In this document: positions 49,860 through 61,500 of the stretch, one piece after another
Numbering within the stretch: the first letter of the stretch is position 1
Layout: each line of letters begins with the position of its first letter
Origin: Phoronis australis
Taxonomy: Eukaryota > Phoronida > Phoronidae
NCBI GenBank assembly: GCA_002633005.1
Contig: NMRA01000087.1
Location: 638,701 to 702,700, forward strand
Direction: 5' to 3'
Length of the DNA stretch: 64,000 bases
Translations under genes and position numbers: made by a program
Notes under the pieces: model-generated
The model's input: only the letters and a program-made list of their open reading frames with translations
Told to the model about the DNA's origin: nothing
Databases searched by the model: none

Positions 49860-49909
49860 AAGAATCAAAGACTTTTAAGTCTTTTAAGTCTTAAAACTCT
49901 TTGATTCTT
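49860..49909. repeat. AT-rich hairpin
   Basis: Arms AAGAATCAAAG and CTTTGATTCTT enclose further self-complementary CTTTTAAG/CTTAAAA repeats. Nearly the whole 50 bp can fold. It abuts a CA/CGCA-rich simple repeat. Confidence 0.6.
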
Positions 49910-49915
49910 AAAAGG

Positions 49916-49975
49916 AGCACACACATACACACGCAAACACGCACGTACGCACGCACGCACACTCATGCACACACA
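49916..49975. repeat. CA/CGCA-rich microsatellite
   Basis: Imperfect alternating purine-pyrimidine tract of CACA, CGCA and CGTA units; such tracts can form Z-DNA. It follows the hairpin at 49860-49909 directly. Confidence 0.7.
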
Positions 49976-50194
49976 AATATTTATATTTTTACTTTTACAT
50001 CGGCTTATCTACATGAAAAGGTTAATTTTACTATATAATAATGTGAAGAAGTGGTAGCGGTTAAAAATATCATCAGTCATTGTTTTATTCATTTTAATGG
50101 CATGCCTGCAAAACTCTCCGCAGATCTAAAATTTTATCCGAGACGCAAGTACAATAACGTTCACTGTCACAAACAGTATAAATTCATAATTATT

Positions 50195-50417
50195 AACCCC
50201 CCCCATTGGCGAAGTGGGCAAAAAAGGCCAGCCTCAGAAAAAACAAAAACTCCGAAAAAGTAGAAAACGATACAAAAGTCAACCAAAAAACAGAAACTAT
50301 CAAAATTTGGTAAATGCACAATTCATAGTTCTGAACGTACCTCGTGAATCTTAGTATGGTCCACATTCTCAAAAATTCGAGCCCTCCTCCTTTAATTTTT
50401 GGTGGGTGCGCGCATGA
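50195..50417 (+). mobile_element. MITE family D, left-truncated copy
   Basis: Shares CATTGGCGAAGTGGGCAAAA, TGCACAATTCATAG, CCACATT and AAAATTCGAG with the copies at 54414 and 57604. It ends in the terminal motif TGGGTGCGCGCATG. The left terminus is missing. No coding capacity. Confidence 0.65.
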
Positions 50418-53400
50418 AATATAGTATTGAGCGTGAGTATGATGGTATTAAAGACTTCGCTTTGTTTGCTAAAGAAGGAAATTAAAAAGTAGTTCAAGAT
50501 TGCACTTATCGTTTTGTTTTTATATGACATGAAATAGACTGTTATTGTCACTGCTAGCCACTACATTGCTACTATCAGAATAGAGATGATTCAATGTGCA
50601 AGTTGAACATTTTATTTATGACATGAGGTAGTCAATCTCAGAAACACAGAAGGTGTAAAACATTTCTTGAAAAGTTTGGACTTAACCATAGTAGGGACAT
50701 TGGTAAGCTTGTGAAGTACCAAAATTTTAACATATTTTCGTATATTTTTTGTGGATTTGAAATGTTTAAAGTTAGTCGAATGAGAGTTTATGAGTAAATT
50801 GAAGGAAAGGACGATTGCATATTCCTTTAGTTTCGTCGTCTGTGTAGTAATTGAATAATAGTTAGAGTTTCGTTTTTAGCCAGCTAATAAAGTAAGGTTG
50901 TGGGTGAGGCGGTGCTTATGGGTCACGTGATTCAATATCCAGGATTGAGCCGAGGGTGCTGGCCTTGCGCATATTTGAGAAAATAAAAACAGAAGAAAAA
51001 CACATTCACGTAAAAAACGAACTATTTTTGAAGAAATGGTTCCGAACAACTGTTGAGTTGCCCGCGATCATTCTTTGTAATTATGTTCAACTTTTGCGCA
51101 TGTTATTTATGTTTTGTCGCAAATTTTATAATTGGTGATTTATAATTTCAAAAAAAGAAAGATGGTGACCTTACCACAGAGGAATTTCATGAGAAACAGG
51201 ACTTTGTATTTTATAAAAACTGTCTTCTTTAAAATTCTGAATAAATTTGTTCGTTCTTGTTTTTATCTCTCTACACAGTTTTGTCGTGTGTTTCTCTTGT
51301 ATTTTTTGCAAGAGCATTAGGGAAACTATGCCTCGCCCCTAAACACCTATGCCGGTCGCGGGCAAAGTTTCGTCCTGCACTTTCAAGTTATCAATAGTTA
51401 CTCATGTGTGTAAACGTATTAAGTTTTAAAATATTTAAACTCGTTTCATAGTTTTTAAAATGCTTTTTGAAGCAGAGCACAGCGGCACTGTTAGTTATGG
51501 TGAGTAAACAGTAGGTGAAAAGGAAAAACGTGGTGCGTTACGTCTACGTGCGTCTACGTCTGACTACACCACTGTCTAAACTAACTGCCCCTAATTAGGT
51601 TAATAGTGAATGATACTGTTCCGCAAATGATTCGAAAAGTATTGTTTGCTCATACTTACCTGAGGCTCATAGATGTCTGAGGCTCTCAATTTTTTTGACA
51701 CTCCTTTTCAACACATACACAACATTCGACTTAGAAAACTGCCGATATTTCGACTTAAAAGTGAACGTTTCTGGACTTTTTTAGTGTCGGGTATGGTTTG
51801 CTTTCGCGAAAACACGCTTGTTCTACATTTTAGTGAAACATCAAAATCACGTTATGCTACAGCTGATTAATTTAAAAACCAATTTGTCATTACCCGTATA
51901 TTGTAATAGATTCTTTCCTACTCGACATTCCAGAGTATGTACTTGCTGACGTCACTACAATTAAGAAATGTTGAAGCTAGAGGATCAACTGACGTCAGAT
52001 CTGCCAATTCAGAAGTCGCGCTGTTTCTTGTGACGGTTGTTATCTTTTGAGTCATAGAAAGTACTTGTGAGAAATTCCCATGTTCGTGTTTGAAGGCTGA
52101 ATAAACAGCAATGATTATTTAGACTCATTTTACGTTCATTAAAACACGGTTGAGTAAATGAATTAGTAAGGTCCTCGTTAAAACATCTTTATTGGGTAGG
52201 TCACTAGGTAGATTGTTTTACATCTCCGCTTTTCATTGTGGGAACGCGCTCATTTTCCTTGCAACATTTCGTTTCTACGATTCACATAGCCTAGTTGCAA
52301 AAAGAATTTGGGGGTGGTGCATGGTTTGGTATTTATCAGTAACAAAGTCACGAATTTGGTCTTTCCCACGGTCTTTCTCACATGTTCAGTTATTTGCGTT
52401 AATCGTGTTCTGCTAAAAACTGCATGTTCCCAAATAGGATTACTGTCTGACACACGTGGGACTCGTCAGACATGTAACCTGGGCTGTTAAAATTAACGTC
52501 ATGGGGGAACTCCGATTGGAAGGGTTACTAGGAATGTGTCGCTAAATCGGTTGGGTATTTTGCTATTTTAGGTGTCGTCCCGAGTGAGTATTTTGACCTG
52601 AGGTATCGTCTTAACTTGATGGATTGTTTCTTGTACCAAATTTTTCCTGCTACTATTAAGACGTTGCGTTAGGGTGAAATTTTTACTACGAGGAGGCACC
52701 CCTATCCATCACTTGGTTTAGAAGCCCCGGGTTTCAGGTACATATTTTTAAGGTATCTGTATAATTCTTACGTATGCTGACGATTTAGCAAACGCCCAAG
52801 ACAGTTGCAAAAACATATAAAGGTTGTGGAACAATTTTCTAAGCCATTTGGAATAGAGAATTAAGGGAATTTGTCTTTGTTTTGGGATTAACGGTAGAGG
52901 GGACTAGACTTCTTTAAATTATTAACTACGACCAGAGCTTTAGAACAACAAAATCCGTTGCGTCTATTGCGAATCGTCGGTTGGCGACCGGAGGGGTTAA
53001 AATTCTTTTACGTCTATATTCGGAATTTCTTATGTCGTATACCCGTGACCATTACACTTAGGGTTAGGTAACAGAGGGGAGGCCTATCCATGTGTCTCTG
53101 CCTCTTCGTGTCCCAAGCATTCTGTTATAATCCCCAATTAAACACATTTAGTGATATTTCCATAATAATTTTGTCCATTGATTACTTTCCATGTTTTTTT
53201 TCTTCTGTATCACTATAACTCTCCATTTTTGAAGAATCTAAGGCTACATTACACGAAAATAAGTAATGTCGATTTAATTTGAATATGAATAAAGATTTGT
53301 GGATAGATGCTTTTCCGTTGGTGGAAGTTGTATATTTTAATACTAACACTGATTTACATACTTTACCCCTGATGATAATTAGAATGAAATGGCGGCCAAT

Positions 53401-54413
53401 CATAAGTGAGGCAGACAAATGAAGCCCGGGATATATGGAACACGGAATACTGAACTCCGCTTAAAAATAATTTCATTTAGGGACGCATAGAACCCGGGAC
53501 GCAGAATACCCGCAACGCATGGGATCAGACACATACGGATGATCTCGGTAAGTGGATACCAAAGGTGAAGACTGCAACCTGTCTCATAACAAATTTAGAC
53601 AAGTTTTCACAGTGTACGAAGTAAAAACGTAATCATGCACGGTGCAGCACCGTGAGATGTTGAAAAATACTTAAGGCAGGACACAGACAAATTGACTTTG
53701 TCAAACTCTGTGTCTCCTTGATCACCTCCAATTTGGGTCCTCCTCACCACCAGTATATTCCCCCCCAACCTGTTGTCAAGAATTTGGTACTTCGCGATAG
53801 CCACATGTTACCACTTATCTGCCCTTCGCGTTGGGCAATTCCTCCCACAATTTTGCAGTGATTGCAGGATGTGGCAACTCACTAAGATTCACGAACAGAA
53901 CTTACTGAAATCGTAAGTCACACTTTTTACCCACATGAAACGATATTTTAGTATATCCCAGATTCCTGCACATGGCATTACCGCAAAACCATTTGTCTAC
54001 GTTGGAGGCCAACATGAGAATCCAAGATGGCAGCACACTCCTACTGATCTAACCCCACCTTTGGCAGAGCTCCAGACAAGATCATTCCTTTTTTGCTTTT
54101 GTGTTCGATAAAATTGCTGTCCGAATTAGTTCATATTTTACGTGTTCAGCATAGATTATAGACAACAGATGTACTATAGTCTACGATGTTCAGCTATCGT
54201 TATGACAGAACCTGGCCTAATCACCAAAAATGATATGAGCGCAATGTTGATGAAGAACCAACAAATTTGACAAAACAACAATATTAGGTAAGAAAGCAAA
54301 GATGATTGGTGGTGTGTACTCGGCTCATTTTGAGACCTGCGCTCCTAGATTAAAAAGAAAGCTCAGCGCTTCAATTTCAACCAAGGTCTCGTGCTGCCCA
54401 AAAGTACGTAAGC
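50418..54413. other. intergenic stretch without supported genes
   Basis: AT-rich sequence with only short random frames. 51925-52206 and the following about 300 bp belong to dispersed repeat C. A short GACGCA-rich patch occurs near 53480. Nothing else is supported. Confidence 0.5.
51925..52500. repeat. dispersed repeat C, copy 2 with extension
   Basis: The first about 280 bp match 45117-45400. The continuation shares GGTCTTTCTCACATGTTC and GTTATTTG.GTTA with a third fragment at about 59960-60070, and a CACGTGGGAC..CAGA block that also recurs there. Diverged and unclassified. Confidence 0.4.
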
Positions 54414-54676
54414 AAGCATCCTCGCACCCATGGGGAGGGGGTCGGGGGCTCGAACGAGGCCCCGCCCCCATTTGGCGAAGTGGGCAAGAAGGTCCGCCTC
54501 AGAGAAACAAAAAGCCCAAGACAACGAGACAAAAGTTTACTATAAAGGAGCGAATGCACAATTCATAGCTCTCAACGTGATGCCCCATTTTTATTCTCCC
54601 GGGTTTTTTGTTAGTAAAAGATCCACATTGATAAAAATTCGAGCACCCCTATATTTTAGGCTAGGTGTGCGCATGG
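54414..54676 (+). mobile_element. MITE family D, complete copy
   Basis: About 260 bp from GCATCCTCGCACCCATGGGG to GTGTGCGCATG, with core CATTTGGCGAAGTGGGCAAG and CCGCCTCAGAGAAACAAAAAG. Same orientation as the copy at 50195 and opposite to the one at 57604. Confidence 0.7.
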
Positions 54677-55092
54677 CAAGCCGGGTATTCAAGGTTTGAA
54701 ATGCCATGATTTGGCACGCGCTGAGTAACAAACAAATCCCGCATAAATTTTGTTTTTACTCTTCTCAGTAGGATTTTCTGTAAAAGGTGAGCAACCAATG
54801 CATGTCGCGCACAAACTCGAGTTTTCAAAAAAAAAAACAGACCACAACCAATTATACTTTTCTGCTTTAGTATGAGAATTCGGAAATCCTCTTAGACTGA
54901 AAGCGTTTCTGCTGTAAGGAAAAAAGTCATAACACAGATAGTAACACTCATTCATTACCCAAGTATTCAACCATTGACAATTTTAAATGAATGGCTCAGT
55001 AGCGCGTTACCACATTCAACTTGTTTGAACTAAATAGTTGTGAAGTTGGAACAAAGTATTTCAAAGATACAGTTTCTGTTCAAATTATCCGT

Positions 55093-55098
55093 TTTATT
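55093..55098 (-). terminator. polyadenylation signal of the two-exon secreted gene
   Basis: AATAAA on the minus strand, 51 bp beyond the TGA at 55149-55151. Confidence 0.6.
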
Positions 55099-55148
55099 GA
55101 TTACGCTTTGTGACATACACAGATGAGACAAATGCATCAGTATGATTT

Positions 55149-56780
55149 TCACATTTTATGTAATGTACAATCTTCTTTGACGCGAATTTTGCGGTCATAT
55201 GTGCATCCAATGACAAAGAAGCATCCGTTTCTTTTGAAGCCACAGTGAATAACACGACCGGGATTGTAGCACTCTGCCATCGGTGGTGGCGAAGGTGGTG
55301 GAGTGGAGATGTTTGGGTTCCTCGTACATAGGGCATATGCTAGTTTACCAGAAGACCAATGTGCTACTAGACAGTCTTGTTTTGGCTGAAAAAAGCAAAA
55401 CAGATCAAGCGACTAAGACAGTTAAAGTTCAAATTGAACCGTACTTGCATGTTATGCATTGAAACGAGTCGTGGCCTATAATAGAGGTGCGGGATATTCC
55501 CAAAAGCGTGATTCCTTGCATTCCCTAACAAGAATCGTGGAATATTGAATAGCCAGTGTACCCAGAAACGTCTGAAGCATTGTCAATCAAATGCCAAGGA
55601 CCGCAACGAGTTCGAAATTTGTTTAGTTTCAATTCCAACCAATCAAAAATGGTAAAAACAAGATTCGGTAATTTAAGAAAACGCTCTGTTCTCATTTGCC
55701 ACATATAGTCTTACGAATACAATTCTCTTTTTGTAAACGGTATATGTTCCCAGTAAGAGTGTACACGTTTGAGACATTGTTACATATAGAACTGAACACG
55801 TGTAACTCGTGCCTTCTGTCAGCCGTCAAGTGAAAGTCGTTAGAAAGGAGTTGCGCTAATGAAAAAAGAGCCGTAAATGAGAACGCCACTGCGAACCCCG
55901 AGAGAGTAGGAATGTCCACCCTGTACATGAATGAGTGAACGACCCCTTAACTCGACTGCTGATGATATATTTTAAATACTCGTAAAGAAAAAACAATTGT
56001 CCAAGTTTTAGACCACCACCAGTCCTCAGGGTATAATCTCTGTACTCGAAACTCGACTACAATGTCAGTATTCGAACCTTTGATTTCTTCTCTTTTTTGC
56101 TATCACTTTTATAGCTTAGTTAAGGCAGTACCAGTTGCGAAACGTACTGTTGAAAACGAATAATTAAAGACTAGCGGCAATGCGTTTACAAGTAGGCCTA
56201 GGCATTTCTTACTCTTGATTTGTGGTTGGAGATTTTATATGAAGTCATGAGAACTGGCTATGGAACGAGAGCAGTGGTGGTTCATTTTCGAGGAAAATAT
56301 ATCCGCGAGAAAGTCCAAAGTGTATGAGAATATGCTCAAAACTACTGTGATGCGCACATAATCACGTGACTGGCTAAATCTTTATCTAGCAAGTATGAAT
56401 TGGGAGTGTAAGACCAAATTTCAGTCTTAAGCCTTGGGTCACTTTCATAAAATAGACCCCCGAAATCCTTGCAGTGCGCCTGACTCATGACACAGAGCAA
56501 GACACGTGTTTACTATGTCTGTCTGAATATAATTTAACGAGAAATATTTTCAAGTTTTTCAAGTAACTCTACTGACTTGGAGAGTCAGTGTTACCCTGGC
56601 CTATAGACATACCGGAATAGTTGATGGAACAGGAGTTGTTGTGCGGTGATCGAACACCATATTCTTGCAGTTTTCCTTCACGTCAGTCAGATTAACCGTC
56701 CCTCCAATAGCAGGAATGCCTGTGAGGTAACTGGACGCTGAAGTAAAGAGCAGACTTAGGCCTACCAAATAAGAGAGCAT
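55149..56780 (-). CDS. small secreted Cys-rich protein, two exons
   Basis: Exon 56613-56780 encodes a signal peptide (MLSYLVGLSLLFTSASS) and a short Thr/Pro linker (RTTTPVPSTIP), ending in phase 0 at a GTATGT donor. Exon 55149-55385 follows a TTTTTTCAG acceptor and supplies DCLVAHWSSGKL, a Pro-rich hinge (STPPPSPPP) and CYNPGRVIHC...GCFFVIGC...EDC, then TGA. Total 134 aa with eight or nine Cys in the mature part. An upstream in-frame ATG at 56825 is possible, but the start at 56780 gives a clean signal peptide. A polyadenylation signal follows 51 bp after the stop. Family not recognised; the C-terminal C...C...C...C spacing with RVI and Arg-rich tail resembles modules 2-3 of the protein at 47183-48688. 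Confidence 0.7.
55692..55928 (-). CDS. hypothetical ORF in the intron of the secreted gene
   Basis: 78 codons on the same strand as the host gene. One hydrophobic segment (FAVAFSFTALFSLAQLL) near the N terminus, then a mixed tail with several Cys and Asn-Val-Ser. A donor-like GTTTAC lies near its end. It may be an unrecognised alternative exon or chance. No family recognised. Confidence 0.2.
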   Translation of the reverse strand: MYRVDIPTLSGFAVAFSFTALFSLAQLLSNDFHLTADRRHELHVFSSICNNVSNVYTLTGNIYRLQKENCIRKTICGK

Positions 56781-57603
56781 TTTGCTTGCTTCGCTACGAT
56801 TCAGTTTGTGTCGAAACTGAGACACGTATTAACCTTATGAAGCAACTTGTACTCACGATAAAAAACATAAAAATGGTTGATAATAAAAGATAATTTGGGA
56901 TTTGAGAAATGACATTTGGTACGTTGACGCACTTTTTTTTCAGGGCCTGCCACTCCAAGGAAACTACAATCTAATGTCTCAACAACATGTGTTAACCTTC
57001 GCCCTTCCTGAGAGTTGAATACAGCAAATATTCTATTTAAAAGATGTAATTCAGTTACTGCCCCAAAAATAATGTATCATACGTGCGCAGTCCACTCATT
57101 CGAGCTCATTGCACGAAGTTTCCACCTTATCTTATGGAAAGCATTTGCATTTCTTGCCATGCCTATAAATATTCATACTGCATGTCTACCCTTTACAACC
57201 GTAAAGGAACTTTCGGAACTGTTAGACGAACCACAGTGGATCCACATAAAAACAACCAAACAAAGTAACTTGTGTACACATCTGAACTTTGAGTCTAAAC
57301 GCTTTCTCCCCATGTACTAATGCCGATATCAATCAATCGTAATTTGAATTATTCAGTCAACACCTATTCCTTGTCTACTCTCTAAATGACCACATAATGC
57401 CAAATCTATACCTAAATAACAGTGCTTTTATGTTCAACGCTCAACATGATCTGTTTTGTTTATCCATGTCAAACTATTAATACATAATTCAGTACATCTC
57501 TAATTTGCAGTACTTACTAAGTTTTGCCAAAAAGTAACAATTCTTATAATAACATGTATGAATAATCTACTCAGTCCACCTCCGGTCGAAGCATGCACTT
57601 GTA

Positions 57604-57871
57604 AATAACATGCGCGCACCCAGCCTTCAATATAGGGGGCTCGAATTCTTGACGTCGTGAACCTTTTGCTAACAAAACAGCGGACTAAAAAATAAAAGGG
57701 AGCACCACTGTGAAGTGCGCGTTTGCGCCTATTTAGTGGACTTTTGTCCCATTTTCTCGAACTTTTTGTCTCTCAGGGGCGGACCTTTTTTTGCCCACTT
57801 CGCCAAATGGGGGGCTCTTTCGAGCCCCCCGAGCCCACCCCCCTCCCCCTGGGTGCGCACATGAATAACAT
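57604..57871 (-). mobile_element. MITE family D, inverted copy with flanking direct repeat
   Basis: Termini CATGCGCGCACCCA (left) and TGGGTGCGCACATG (right) are inverted repeats. An 8-bp AATAACAT is repeated at both edges (57604-57611 and 57864-57871), possibly a target duplication of hAT size, though it overlaps the terminus. The core TTGCCCACTTCGCCAAATGG is the reverse of the other copies. Confidence 0.7.
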
Positions 57872-58135
57872 CCTCTTCTAAACTCTATGACATTAGATTT
57901 TGTTGTGCTGATGTTCAATTTCCATATGAAACAGTATGTTTCCAATTCTCTTATAGTTCTTTACTTGTATATTATATTAAATGAAAACAATGCAAGACCA
58001 TCAGCACTAGCAAATGCAAATTGATCGTTCAAATTTTTACACTAAAGACAACTTGAACTCATGTTCTAAATTATTTACATACAATGAAAACAGGAATGGT
58101 GATAGTTGCCATCCCTTTTCATTGAGCAATCAAAC

Positions 58136-58235
58136 GGATAAGTTGTGAAACCTTCTGTGTTCGTCATAACACAAGATTTACACTTTCATAATTTCAAGAT
58201 ATATATTTCCCTCATATTTCGTATTTTAATGTTTT
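58136..58235. repeat. 100-bp exact duplication, copy 1
   Basis: Identical to 58489-58588 over 100 bp, starting GGATAAGTTGTGAAACC. The two copies bracket a 252-bp segment that contains a SINE and an N. Identity over exactly 100 bp suggests an assembly join. Confidence 0.9.
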
Positions 58236-58236
58236 T

Positions 58237-58487
58237 TATACCACAATATTAGCGTCAAATGGCAGATACAACCGTGTAATAACCTATAAAGTTATCTCAC
58301 TAGTGAGATAACGATTTGGCGGGAAACCGAGGACGGGGTCGAACCCGGGACCCTAATATTGCTGGTCGCCGACTTTAACCACTACACCACGCAGCGACTG
58401 ACGTCATCAAGTGTGAAAATAGAATACTTAAATGAGCACGCGCAATAATCGCACGTTCAACAAACCGCATTGTACTGTACTTATACG
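58237..58487 (-). mobile_element. tRNA-derived SINE head, second family
   Basis: On the minus strand GCTGCGTGGTGTAGTGGTTA (A box region) and CCCGGGTTCGACCCC (B box), spaced as in a tRNA, are followed by a body containing the perfect 22-bp palindrome at 58291-58312 (GTTATCTCAC and its reverse complement). The acceptor stem does not close in a standard way, so it is a SINE rather than a tRNA gene. Exact ends are uncertain because of the N at 58488. Confidence 0.6.
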
Positions 58488-58488
58488 N

Positions 58489-58588
58489 GGATAAGTTGTG
58501 AAACCTTCTGTGTTCGTCATAACACAAGATTTACACTTTCATAATTTCAAGATATATATTTCCCTCATATTTCGTATTTTAATGTTTT
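58489..58588. repeat. 100-bp exact duplication, copy 2, next to an N
   Basis: Begins directly after the single ambiguous base at 58488. It continues into unique sequence beyond 58588. Confidence 0.9.
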
Positions 58589-61500
58589 ATATTTTCCATT
58601 TTCTGGACAAATGCGATCACATGCGTTTGTGAAATCTATCAATAAACAATAAAGATGGTATTTGTTCTTCCTAAAATATTTAGTAATTAAAGTATGTAAA
58701 ATAAACAAATTATCAGCAGATGAGTAATACTTAAGAGAGCCTTCTTGCGATTCACAAATGATGTCATCCTCTTTCTCCCATATATTAAGCTATTAGAGAT
58801 AAAATGTTAATTTCAATGTACTTTCAATATGTCCGTGTGCTTGCTATCTATGGACCTATGACCATGAATGTGTGAAATAAAGCTTAGGTATACATGTACA
58901 AAGTTTGCAAAAAATATTAATTCAATCTATAATAGACTACAATTAAAAAATGTGATTATTATGAGGTAACAGTAAAGAAATTATAAAAATTTAAATACTG
59001 TGTTTTTATTTTAAAGACAAGAGAAATCAGAGGAAACTGTAGAAATTAGGTTAACCTACGAACACCGCATCTGAAGAATGGCTGATGGGATTCAAATGAG
59101 GAAATTGTTTTTTAACGTTTCGTTTTTCCACCAAATTCTATTGAAATTAGAAGCTTTTATATCAATTTCATTTCTTATTTGTAAATATTGAGATTATATC
59201 TAAAATATTTATATCGAAACAAGTTTGGTCGCACAGTTTCAATTTTGCCAGAAATACTATTGTTCTGATACGAGTGTACTAAATATGACCACGCAACCCA
59301 ATCCATGATGAATTGGTGTGAAATACTATACTGTATTCTGCAAGGTTTCTGCTCAACTATAACCTTTCGTTAATAAACATTTAGCAGACTTGAAATTTGC
59401 TAAAGCTTCATCTTCGTATTTTTATCTTCAGTTAGAAAGGTGTGCCACGTTTTACACACTAAATTTATTTATTTACAGTAGTTTATGGTGGACGCCAGGT
59501 ATCAGTCTCTCTGAATAATTTCTGATGAGCTAACTTCTAGGCCCTACGCTAAACCAACACCACTAGCGCGCACGTAAAGTGTTGTCTAATGTCTGCAAAG
59601 GTATTTACGTCTATGAAAATTGCTTCCCTGTGCTTAAAAAATGATGTTTGAACGCGCTTTCATCTCATAGGCCTATATGTTTAACCCCTATGTTTCCATT
59701 CTCAAAGCTCAAAGCAAACATCTTCTGTCAACATTCAAATAATACTTCTAAGCGGGATAACATTTGTGTGCTTAACTTTTCGTGAGGCTGGATGCGTTTC
59801 AACAAGTTTGATGTCGCTATCTGCGGATTACTTTTCTTACAAACAAACGATACCGTTATTCAAAACATATGGGGACTTGAAAACTTGATGTTATTGATCA
59901 CCTTATGGCGTCTTGTCAGTTGGCGCTACAACGCATCTGCGCGTTCATATGTAACATGGCATGGTCTTTCTCACATGTTCTGTTATTTGAGTTAGCTTAC
60001 TCTAAATGAAGTTACCAGAACTCAGCAAACTAGACGGTTATTTCCTAACGCAAGTGGGACCTGCCAGAGACGAGTTAAAAGTGTTGTAAACCTTGTTTTA
60101 ATCTTAAAAGATCAACTCTCTTCAAAGGCGTGTTTGCTCTTATAAAACAACGTCGTCACGTTCTTATCTTTTGTTTGAATTGAAATTGGTTACAATATAT
60201 CCCTGGAATTCTTCTGACGGCCACGCTCCTTTCGTTGATGACCGGAACTAACCTGCCGAGAAAGTAAAGGCCTCTGGTCTAAAGTAAAAACGACCTGTCA
60301 GCCAGTCTTCTCGCTATGACACCGTCAAAGGGATGTTTCAATGATGACAATTTTTGCCCTCTTGGATCAAGGATTGCAAACGGCCGTGTGTTGTAGTATG
60401 GTAAATGTCTGGACATGCCTTAGCCGTTGTCACCTACAAGTGTATTTTCAGAGACACACGACTGCCTCCTGCAGCACTGACACCTGTCGACGCGACGACT
60501 TCAACAATTTCACCTGTAATAGCCTACTTCAAAGAGAATGGTACAAAAACTAGCGCTAGTGCGAACCAGGGACAACTAGGCATCTGTCCACTACAATGCG
60601 ATTAATCTGGTGAAGTACGTTTGGACCAAAGGCAGTCTCAAATGCCCATATTATAAAAACCACGCCCGGTAAACTCGATTTTGCAGAGACAATTAAGATT
60701 CGCTGAAATTAATACGAAGAGGTTTTCAATAACTGATGAGAAATGATAAACTAATCAAAACTAATTTGTTTAAAAATGTCTAGAAATGAATCTGTCAATT
60801 AAGGAGTGCTGTCAAATAAAGTCCGGCCAGAATTTAACATTTTCAACTCGGGTACACTGATAGTGTTAGTGCATTTTCAACTTGCCAATCCGACAGTTGC
60901 ACTGTAATGAGCATTAGCAACGGATATCACAAACAAGGATTTTTACCCACGACGACGAAAGATTGAATCAATAGAGCTATTTAATCTTAAGTACTCTGCT
61001 ATACAGTCAATGAATCATATCTGCGCCGGCGTAGGAACGTGACCAACGAGAACTGGAGGAAGGCGGCCGCAGTAGCGGGGCCGTATTTCAGTGCCAGTAA
61101 ACCCCATCGGTTTGTACAACTAGGCAGTCATATGCAACCGCGAGCCTCCAATTCACTCGTTTTTCGGTGCACCAGAGCATGATATCGAATGATTACTCCC
61201 CCCACCGGGAGGAGTGTAGCATCGTACGGCTTTCGTGCAAAATCCCCAAAGGGAACACTTCAGTCTCAGTACTAGACTTACGTGTGCCAAGAGTATGTGT
61301 TTCAACTCAGACCAGAAATACAGTGGATATCCCAGATATTCAACTAATTGCGTCTTTATTATATTTTTAAAACATTATTTCAAATATACTATTTGAACAT
61401 AGAAGAAATCGTTCATCACCCCGTATACAGGACCGTCCTCCCTCCCTTTGAATCACTGGTGTCACATTTCTAACAAGCTGAAGTTATTTTGCGACGCACT

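Noticed and set aside
49916-49975. CRISPR-like or telomeric array
   Set aside because: It is an imperfect CA/CGCA microsatellite without regular spacers; the genome is animal nuclear.
58330-58400. Possible tRNA gene on the minus strand
   Set aside because: Good B box but no proper acceptor stem closure, and it is part of a longer element with a palindromic body.
60341-60605. Overlapping Cys-rich and Thr/Pro-rich small frames
   Set aside because: Attractive because of the nearby secreted genes, but no signal peptide, clear splice sites or module pattern were found.
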